A stretch of DNA of 56,002 nucleotides from a virus: positions 1 to 56,002 of the IMG/VR virus record IMGVR_UViG_3300025128_000003; one strand, given 5' to 3'. The first letter of the stretch is position 1, and each line of letters starts with the position of its first letter. The translations under genes and the position numbers were made by a program. Shown piece after piece: positions 50,072-56,002 of this stretch. Under the pieces are notes generated by a model. It did not search any database. It was given only the letters and a program-made list of their open reading frames with translations, and was not told the DNA's origin.

Positions 50072-50463
50072 TTTGAAGGATTCTCCACTACATATCTGTG
50101 ATTATTTTTTCTAAAAGTTCTCATATACTTTCTATTAACATGACCAAATTGTTTTAAATTTTCTTTTTTAATTTTTCTAATAGCTTCTGGACCTCCTAAA
50201 CAAACAAAATGCATATACCAAAATATATCTCCACATCTCCATTCATTTGGCTGTAATCTTCTATTTGATTCTACAAAAGCTTTTTCAACTTCTTTATTAA
50301 TAAATGCATATGTTAAAAATCCTGAATCAAAAATTTTATATTGTCCTAGTTTAACTGGAGGAATAATAAATCTTTCTAAGTGCTGCAGTGTATAATGTTT
50401 ATGATTTTCAGATTGTAATAAGTATTGACATATAGTTACAAAATCTTTATTCTTATCTTTCAT
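50065..50463 (-). CDS. HlyC-like lysine acyltransferase
   Basis: 132 residues. By hand alignment, NHKHYTLQHLERFIIPPVKL then GQYKIF follows HlyC from its catalytic His23 (phage H21) to the QY motif, and LQPNEWRCGDIFWYMHF follows the DWTSGDRKWFIDW block. HlyC-type enzymes move an acyl chain from acyl-ACP to lysines of RTX toxins. The position of HlyC Asp92 appears to be H85, which weakens the activity claim. It ends overlapping the desaturase. Confidence 0.65.
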   Translation of the reverse strand: MKDKNKDFVTICQYLLQSENHKHYTLQHLERFIIPPVKLGQYKIFDSGFLTYAFINKEVEKAFVESNRRLQPNEWRCGDIFWYMHFVCLGGPEAIRKIKKENLKQFGHVNRKYMRTFRKNNHRYVVENPSKC

Positions 50464-50747
50464 TAATTTAAATCATGCCAAGAAGTTTCTGAGCCTAAAC
50501 TAACGTAGCCAACAAACTTCCCCCGAGGTGCTACATAAACAATATTACCTGCTTGTGGCCTTCCTATTTCTGTTACAGTAACTACTGTAAGAATATTTGT
50601 AGAAGGTTTAGTTTCTTCTTGTATGTCCCTTGTTTGTAAGTCTGATATTAATTTTGCTCCCCATTCTGACATAGTATCATAGAGATTGTCAACCTCTGAA
50701 TCTACAAAGCGAACGAACTTAGGTAACTCTGGATATCGTACTGGCAT
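50463..50747 (-). CDS. Small tail-region protein, 94 residues
   Basis: MPVRYPELPKFVRFVDSEVD, then NILTVVTVTEIGRPQAGNIV and KFVGYVSLGSETSWHDLN. Beta-rich C-terminal half. Overlaps both neighbours by one base. I recall similar ends in marine-phage tail modules; function unknown. Confidence 0.55.
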   Translation of the reverse strand: MPVRYPELPKFVRFVDSEVDNLYDTMSEWGAKLISDLQTRDIQEETKPSTNILTVVTVTEIGRPQAGNIVYVAPRGKFVGYVSLGSETSWHDLN

Positions 50748-52603
50748 TACCTAAGTCCGTCCTCTTGTAAAGAAAGTCTTAAAGAGCCATATCTCCATTC
50801 GGTCCCGCCAGTACCATCACAAGAAACTCGAACGATAGCTTGCCTTCCTCTTGCCCTTAAATCAACCTTCTTTGTCTCTGATGTTATTGTAAATGGTCCT
50901 TTTGTAATTGCATCATTTACAGGAAAGTTTTGTGCGATAATACTAAATTGAAGATTACCATTGTTTAATGTAAAGTCAGGAATAAGTCTATCCATAAACA
51001 TTATTTCATTTCCATCTTCAATATCAAATGCTGCTGATTCAATAAATGAATTTTGAGCTTCTCCATTAGCTGTAAAGATACCTTCTGGTTCATTATCAAT
51101 AAGAAAAGATGAAACATCTGTAGTTATAGTATTTCCAAAAACATCTTTATCTTCAAAGGTAGTATATGTAGTTGTACCAAAAGACCATGTTTTTTCTAGT
51201 GGGTTATATAAAACATATTTATCTGGTTCATTAGAACTAGCAGAACAATATAACCATATAATTTCTTTAAACTCAGAGTTAATACCTGCAAAGACTTTAT
51301 CTTCTGCATTACGATTAAAATCATCAAATATAAATCTACGAACTGTACAATCTAAATTTCTAACTTGACCATCAAATGCATAGAAGTTATCCTTGCCCAT
51401 CCAAATTGAAACACCATCAAAGTCAACAGCAGCATGTGGTCCTATTAAACCACAGTTGGTTCCACCCGGTTGAAACCTAAAAGTAAAGGGTGGACCAGTA
51501 AATGTCATTAACCATATAGCATTATCAGTCCAAATATTAACTGCATTTCTTGATCTAACTGCCCCTACAACTTCTGTACCATCAGTAAGAATATTTTCAC
51601 CTGCCGTACTATCTTGATCAGTAGGTGTCCAGTTATCATAGTTATTTTGATCTGACCATCTAACTAACATAGGATTAAAATTACCAGTTCCAAATTCTGT
51701 AGAACCAAAAGAAATAAGGTGTCTATCATTAGGTGATATTAAAATAGAATTATTAACAGAAGGTGAAGCACTAATAAATGTGGCTCTATCAGGATTAGAC
51801 TCAATTGTAGTATCCCACTTATATATTCGTCCACCCCTTCGACAAGCTATAAGGTCTTCCCCAAATGTATCTAAACTCCACTGTGTATTTCTAGTAATAA
51901 TATTAGATGCTGATGATGGTTGATTCCATGCTCTAACACCTGTTGTAGAAGTTCCAGCATTATAAATACCTGCACCATAACCTAAGTTAGTAATAGCGGT
52001 TATAGTGCCTGTAGGTAAAAGATATTTTAATGTGGCAGTTCCTACATCATTTTGAGTAGATTGGGCAGCAGTAGTAGTTTCAAAATGAAACCTATGTGCA
52101 TTAATAACAGACACAGCAAATGTTTTACCGCTTAAATCTTGATTACCTCCAATAGATGTTGAAGATGTAAAGGTTACAAAATCTCCTGTTTCAGCACCAT
52201 GAGATGATACAGAAACAATAATAGTAGTTTGCGATGCAACAGTGTAGAAACCTCTATTCGTACCAGCAATTGTAACAACTGCGGAAACATTAGTTCCTAC
52301 ACTAACTTCTTTAACTGGTGTAATATCTATATTATTACTATTATTATATGCAAATAATTTTTTTTCAGTACCAAAAGCAGCAAATTTAAAAGAATCATTA
52401 TCAGCCCATGCTATTAAATCTCGTCCAATTCCATCAAAAGCAGTATCAACTCTTTTAACGTAACCTCTTAGATTTTCAGGGCGACCTTGCCTAAACCGTA
52501 CTTTATCAACATTATACCAAGAACCCTCTTCTGCATATTCAGTAGATTCTCGGTTTATGCCCGGTTTAAAATTTAATTTTACAAGTCTTGAATTAGTTGA
52601 CAT
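50747..52603 (-). CDS. Tail nozzle/stabiliser-like protein
   Basis: 618 residues, beta-rich throughout. Blocks such as KPGINRESTEYAEEGSWYNV, RFRQGRPENLRGY, LVRWSDQNNYDNWTPT, AIWLMTFTGPPFTFRF and LYNPLEKTWSFG look like propeller repeats of podophage tail nozzle (P22 gp10-like) proteins below the adaptors. Probable structural tail hub. Assigned by pattern. Confidence 0.65.
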   Translation of the reverse strand: MSTNSRLVKLNFKPGINRESTEYAEEGSWYNVDKVRFRQGRPENLRGYVKRVDTAFDGIGRDLIAWADNDSFKFAAFGTEKKLFAYNNSNNIDITPVKEVSVGTNVSAVVTIAGTNRGFYTVASQTTIIVSVSSHGAETGDFVTFTSSTSIGGNQDLSGKTFAVSVINAHRFHFETTTAAQSTQNDVGTATLKYLLPTGTITAITNLGYGAGIYNAGTSTTGVRAWNQPSSASNIITRNTQWSLDTFGEDLIACRRGGRIYKWDTTIESNPDRATFISASPSVNNSILISPNDRHLISFGSTEFGTGNFNPMLVRWSDQNNYDNWTPTDQDSTAGENILTDGTEVVGAVRSRNAVNIWTDNAIWLMTFTGPPFTFRFQPGGTNCGLIGPHAAVDFDGVSIWMGKDNFYAFDGQVRNLDCTVRRFIFDDFNRNAEDKVFAGINSEFKEIIWLYCSASSNEPDKYVLYNPLEKTWSFGTTTYTTFEDKDVFGNTITTDVSSFLIDNEPEGIFTANGEAQNSFIESAAFDIEDGNEIMFMDRLIPDFTLNNGNLQFSIIAQNFPVNDAITKGPFTITSETKKVDLRARGRQAIVRVSCDGTGGTEWRYGSLRLSLQEDGLR

Positions 52604-52609
52604 ATGTTT

Positions 52610-53515
52610 TTATCCTAATGAAGAAACAAAAACAGTATCAATTGCTGATACGCCTCTAGCATTATATACAAGTAAATCTACAGAATTTACAGATGTAGAC
52701 ATAGTAGGTGCTGTGCCTCCTTGAAAATTATAAGCATTACCAAAGGCTAATGTTCTACTGCCAGTACCATCTTGTATAACGTATATATGCCCTGTTTGTC
52801 CAGCAACAGCATTTGATGGATTTTCTAAAGTTCTATTACCACCAAGACTAACAACAAAGTTAGTACCTGTAGCAAAGTCAACAGCAATAGAAGCGGCATC
52901 AGTAAGAGTTACAGGTGTACCTGCTACTTGTTTAATAAATGTAGCTTTATTAATAGTAGCAACGGAAACAGAAGCTGCAACAACTTGTGGTAAATGAGCC
53001 TGTGTAATAGAAACAGATGTTGCAAAGCCAACTGCAGATGTAAATGTATTTGTATTTGTAAAAGTATTAGATGAAGAAATTTCGGCAACACCGGATAAGT
53101 TTAATCTATCACTCATAGAATAAACAGATACCGCATCAGAGAAAAAGATGCCAGCAGCAGATGTATTTACTGTTACACCTGAACCACTAGCAGTCTTTAT
53201 TGTAATAGACGAACTACTTTGACGAACAGTTTGATCATTAACAATATAAAATTTTGACTTAGTGGGTACAATAATATTAATATTTGAAGAAACAGTCCCT
53301 ACAAATTCAAGCATAGCCGATCTAGCTTGATCAGCAGCACCATTGGATTCGGTTAAAGTAATATCCGCTGAACTACAAGAAATTAAAGTATACCCTGCAA
53401 TAGCAGAATCAACAAGATCAATAACCTCATTGTTAAGAATCAATCCCCAATTATTAGGATTATCCCCATCTCCTTGCTTTGTAAGGCGTATATTAGTTGT
53501 ATATGTACTTGCCAT
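52610..53515 (-). CDS. Tail fibre-like protein, 301 residues
   Basis: N-terminus TYTTNIRLTKQGDGDNPNNW is typical of marine-phage tail-associated proteins that plug into the nozzle. Middle is Ser/Thr/Val-rich beta sequence (SSSNTFTNTNTFTSAVGF). The C-terminal ~90 residues (GNRTLENPSNAVAGQ, VIQDGTGSRTLAFG) are paralogous to those of the 563-residue fibre. Probably a fibre or tail-spike base. Confidence 0.7.
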   Translation of the reverse strand: MASTYTTNIRLTKQGDGDNPNNWGLILNNEVIDLVDSAIAGYTLISCSSADITLTESNGAADQARSAMLEFVGTVSSNINIIVPTKSKFYIVNDQTVRQSSSSITIKTASGSGVTVNTSAAGIFFSDAVSVYSMSDRLNLSGVAEISSSNTFTNTNTFTSAVGFATSVSITQAHLPQVVAASVSVATINKATFIKQVAGTPVTLTDAASIAVDFATGTNFVVSLGGNRTLENPSNAVAGQTGHIYVIQDGTGSRTLAFGNAYNFQGGTAPTMSTSVNSVDLLVYNARGVSAIDTVFVSSLG

Positions 53516-53517
53516 TA

Positions 53518-53892
53518 TTAAATTCCTTTATCTGGTATTCCAGCCGCTACTATGTAACCTACTAATAAACTATTTCTAGGTGATCTTACTTTCATTATTA
53601 AAGCTTCTGTACTTTTGTAATCTTTATAGCTTGCTATAATTTCATCTACTTTAAATATTACAGGTGGGTTAATAGATATACAATCATTTGTAAGTTGTTT
53701 CTCTGCAATTTCATTTAAAAAATATTCTCTACCTTTAGAGTCAGCAAGAGAAATCTCCATTATGTCTTTTTCTTTTTTACATATAAAAAATGCTGCTACC
53801 GTATCACCCTTCTTCCAATTTTCTTGTGCAGTAGAACAACTGGGCAGTATTGTAAAACAAGCAGCAAGAGTTAAAATAGTTAATAGTTTCAT
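53518..53892 (-). CDS. Predicted lipoprotein, 124 residues
   Basis: Signal peptide MKLLTILTLAACFTILPSC with lipobox LPSC, so the mature protein starts at Cys19 and is lipid-anchored. The mature part has two more cysteines (FFICKK and NDCISI). In a tail operon a lipoprotein may be an o-spanin or a superinfection-exclusion factor; no family was recognised. Confidence 0.6.
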   Translation of the reverse strand: MKLLTILTLAACFTILPSCSTAQENWKKGDTVAAFFICKKEKDIMEISLADSKGREYFLNEIAEKQLTNDCISINPPVIFKVDEIIASYKDYKSTEALIMKVRSPRNSLLVGYIVAAGIPDKGI

Positions 53893-53895
53893 TTG

Positions 53896-54453
53896 TTATA
53901 CATCAGGATGTCTAGGGTTTTGAGGCCAATCATTAAACTCTGCAGCTTTTTTACCAGCGTCTGCCATTTCTACTGTAAACACTGTCATAGCTTCAAGACT
54001 TGCAACATTTGACTTACCATCAATAGCAGCTTCTAGTGCAACAGCCTTTGCTCTTAGGTCTGTACGCCACTTTGAAAAGTCTGCTGGCTTGGCAGTTCCA
54101 TTGTCTTGCTCTCTGATAACAATCCAATCAGTTTGCTCAAGATAATTTGAAAGAGTAGAAGCTACATGAGATTTCATCGTCTCTTTAATTTTAGCTATAT
54201 CTCTTTCTTTTTTTGTTCTAGTTACAACAACCTTATCTTCTTGAACATCGGGAGCAGATTCAGATGTAGAATAAAACATATTGTCTACTAAGCTACCTTC
54301 ATATACATAAGGAACTATACCAATAGCTTTTCTTTCTGCATCTGTCCAAGCAGTTGTAAAAATAGATACCGGATATTGTACACTATTAATCGTTAAAGAT
54401 TTAGGTGTAGAAAAAGTTTGTACTATTTTACCATCTTCAATTCTTGCCCACAT
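53896..54453 (-). CDS. Tail-fibre assembly-like protein, 185 residues
   Basis: MWARIEDGKIVQTFSTPKSL, then TAWTDAERKAIGIVPYVYEG and KMxSHVASTLSNYLEQTDWI-like helix, with a C-terminal FNDWPQNPRHPDV. The N-terminal block resembles chaperone/tail-assembly proteins in marine phages that accompany fibres. It lies between fibre genes. Confidence 0.55.
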   Translation of the reverse strand: MWARIEDGKIVQTFSTPKSLTINSVQYPVSIFTTAWTDAERKAIGIVPYVYEGSLVDNMFYSTSESAPDVQEDKVVVTRTKKERDIAKIKETMKSHVASTLSNYLEQTDWIVIREQDNGTAKPADFSKWRTDLRAKAVALEAAIDGKSNVASLEAMTVFTVEMADAGKKAAEFNDWPQNPRHPDV

Positions 54454-54456
54454 AGT

Positions 54457-54678
54457 TTAAGTTCCTTTCTTAAAACAATCTATACTTTTAACAACAGAGC
54501 TTGGTCCGTAGTGTATTTTAGAAAAATCTTTTAATTCTTGTAAATTATTATATATATGACTATAACATTCTTCTATCTTAGAAAACTCTAATAGTTTAGA
54601 ATTTTTATAGTTTACTTCTAATGCATCTAAGTTATTAGAAGGATTTAATAAAAACATAAAAATTACAATCTTATACAT
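54457..54678 (-). CDS. Small secreted protein, 73 residues
   Basis: Signal-like start MYKIVIFMFLLNPSNNLDAL, followed by a small charged domain with two cysteines (ECYSHIYN, SIDCFKKG) that could form a disulfide in the periplasm. No family recognised. Overlap-spaced in the tail operon. Confidence 0.5.
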   Translation of the reverse strand: MYKIVIFMFLLNPSNNLDALEVNYKNSKLLEFSKIEECYSHIYNNLQELKDFSKIHYGPSSVVKSIDCFKKGT

Positions 54679-54680
54679 TC

Positions 54681-56002
54681 TTACCTACCATATATAGGTG
54701 GTAGTATTCCATTGCCACCTATATCTGCCATAGCCATATATAAAATAGTATTACCGTCACCATTAGGTGCGCTATCGCCACTCAGTGGGCGAAAGCCTTC
54801 AGCTAACAAATCAATATCATAATCACTTCCACTCGCTGGTCCTCTTGCAGCTTCTGCATCTTCGTCATTTGGAAAAAGAAACAGTTCAGCAGGGTTTGAT
54901 GGTGATCTTGCTGTATCAGTTATTACCCAGTCTCTAGCAACTGGAGCATTTTTAAAAATAACAAATCTTGGACGAAATCCCAAGTGAACATACGGAGGAA
55001 CAGTAGAACTACCATTGCCTATATAACTTCCTACTTTACATACACCCGGCACTGATCTAAAGGCGTACATTATAAACGGTTCTCCACTGGCATTTACTTC
55101 AGTACTTAGTCCTAATGTAATAATACTACTGGTTGGTGCTGTATCATTCCAAAGGGTAGTATCATCGTCCCAAACCGCAGCAGATTCTAATCTGCCAAAA
55201 TCTGTTTGTGGGTCACTGGCAGAATATTCATGGTAGGTTATCCATCCTCGTTCCGCATGACTGCTTTCTTTTGTGAAGAAAAATTCTGGCGCTCCACTCA
55301 TGCCATGTTTTATACTAGCTCCAGCATTTCCATCACCTGTATAACTAATAATTGAAAATGCATCACTTGCACTAATACGACCACTTGAATCAATAGTGCC
55401 TATGCTAGTTGAACTTGCATCGTTAGTCCATGCAGTACTTGCTTGCCAACACCATGCTACAAAGTTTTCAGTGTTATCGTTATATCCGTTGGCTCCACTA
55501 CCCAGAGAAAATGATCCAGTGCCAAAAGCAGTAAGGCCATTAGTGTCTGTGCTTTCTGCCGCAGTTGAGTCACTTGACAATTCCTTTGTAGCCCCTCGTA
55601 CAACGTCTACCAGCTTATGCTCATCATCTTGAGAACGATTTTTAAGCCACACCCAAGCTGGATCAATATCAGTTGAAATTGATCTTACAGAGCCGTTACC
55701 CGTATATGTTACAGGTTGAAAATAATCTACGCCTTGATTTTCTGGTCCTGTTAGGTTTGCAGAACAAGGTGCTAAAAACGTAGCTGGTACAGCATATTTA
55801 AAAAGCCCATGTCCATTTTCATCAACGTTTGTTCCAGCAGTTTCATTCCCAGAGAAAGTTGGATTATCACCAAAATTTATAACTCCAATATCACCCGACC
55901 TTTGCAAACCTATTACAAAGATATAATCTTGAACTGTTAGTTGGTCATCATGGTTATCAATATTTAGTGTAGTACTAGCTGTTGCAGAACCATTTCTCCA
56001 TG
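54681..56002 (-). CDS. LamG/SPRY tail-fibre protein, C-terminal part
   Basis: Continuation of the gene at 1-1395; the frame stays open to the window end, so a TTG at 55907 is not its start. Residues ~490-865 contain the block WVWLKNRSQDDEHKLVDVVR, FSLGSGANGYNDNTENFVAW and a GYIGNGSS-like repeat GSYIGNGSSTVPPYVHLGFR, which fits the DUF7483-type beta domain common in marine-phage tail proteins. It ends MADIGGNGILPPIYGR. The last 119 bases repeat the window start. Confidence 0.75.
   Translation of the reverse strand, partial: WRNGSATASTTLNIDNHDDQLTVQDYIFVIGLQRSGDIGVINFGDNPTFSGNETAGTNVDENGHGLFKYAVPATFLAPCSANLTGPENQGVDYFQPVTYTGNGSVRSISTDIDPAWVWLKNRSQDDEHKLVDVVRGATKELSSDSTAAESTDTNGLTAFGTGSFSLGSGANGYNDNTENFVAWCWQASTAWTNDASSTSIGTIDSSGRISASDAFSIISYTGDGNAGASIKHGMSGAPEFFFTKESSHAERGWITYHEYSASDPQTDFGRLESAAVWDDDTTLWNDTAPTSSIITLGLSTEVNASGEPFIMYAFRSVPGVCKVGSYIGNGSSTVPPYVHLGFRPRFVIFKNAPVARDWVITDTARSPSNPAELFLFPNDEDAEAARGPASGSDYDIDLLAEGFRPLSGDSAPNGDGNTILYMAMADIGGNGILPPIYGR
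55884..56002. repeat. Terminal direct repeat, right copy
   Basis: Identical to bases 1-119. Confidence 0.95.

Noticed and set aside
55907-55907. TTG at 55907 as start of a 408-residue tail gene
   Set aside because: The frame is open to the window end and continues from 1395 with the right phase, giving one 865-residue protein.

Overview
The window is a complete genome of a tailed, AT-rich, probably lytic dsDNA phage. Bases 1-119 are repeated exactly at 55884-56002, so the contig closes into a circle of 55,883 bp. One 865-residue tail gene runs through the join. The replication genes are T7-like (primase-helicase, family A DNA polymerase, gp2.5-like SSB). The portal and neck look P22-like, and the capsid protein looks Mu gpT-like (HK97 fold). 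No phage RNA polymerase, integrase or repressor was recognised, and the promoters that can be read are host sigma70-like. The B12-dependent ribonucleotide reductase, ThyX, GTA-type 3TM holin, Hsp20 with a ROSE-like leader and marine-phage-type tail proteins suggest a marine alphaproteobacterial host (inference only).

Layout: two opposed arms diverge from a 608-bp control region (16501-17108) and converge at 39460-39531. The minus-strand late arm starts at TerL (16500) and passes through portal, co-chaperonin, scaffold, capsid, neck and adaptor genes, a cluster of very basic KKGG proteins, and tail-fibre genes. It wraps through 1/55883 into further tail proteins, an HlyC-like acyltransferase and fatty acid desaturase pair, internal virion proteins, an M15 peptidase and a one-TM coiled-coil lysis-type protein. 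Three near-identical promoters (TTGC(A/C)T, 17 bp, TATAAT) serve TerL, the portal region and the scaffold.

The plus-strand arm begins with small unknown early genes (17.1-25.1 kb). Many of them are separated by nine copies of one bulged-hairpin element. It continues with a DUF932 protein, a SleB hydrolase, ThyX, the replication genes, three PD-(D/E)XK-like nucleases, a DUF3310 nucleotide kinase-like protein, class II RNR followed by an HNH endonuclease, tRNA-Arg(UCU), Hsp20, a glycosylation-type cluster (GNAT-like, GT8-like, GT-methyltransferase-DUF115 fusion), holin and TerS.

Most notable: (1) the nine-copy hairpin family, with variable but complementary stems, a fixed 4-5 nt 5' bulge, an irregular pair about nine steps up the stem, and placement between a stop codon and the next ribosome binding site; (2) the desaturase plus lysine-acyltransferase-like pair inside the tail operon; (3) a ROSE-like RNA thermometer in front of the phage Hsp20 gene.
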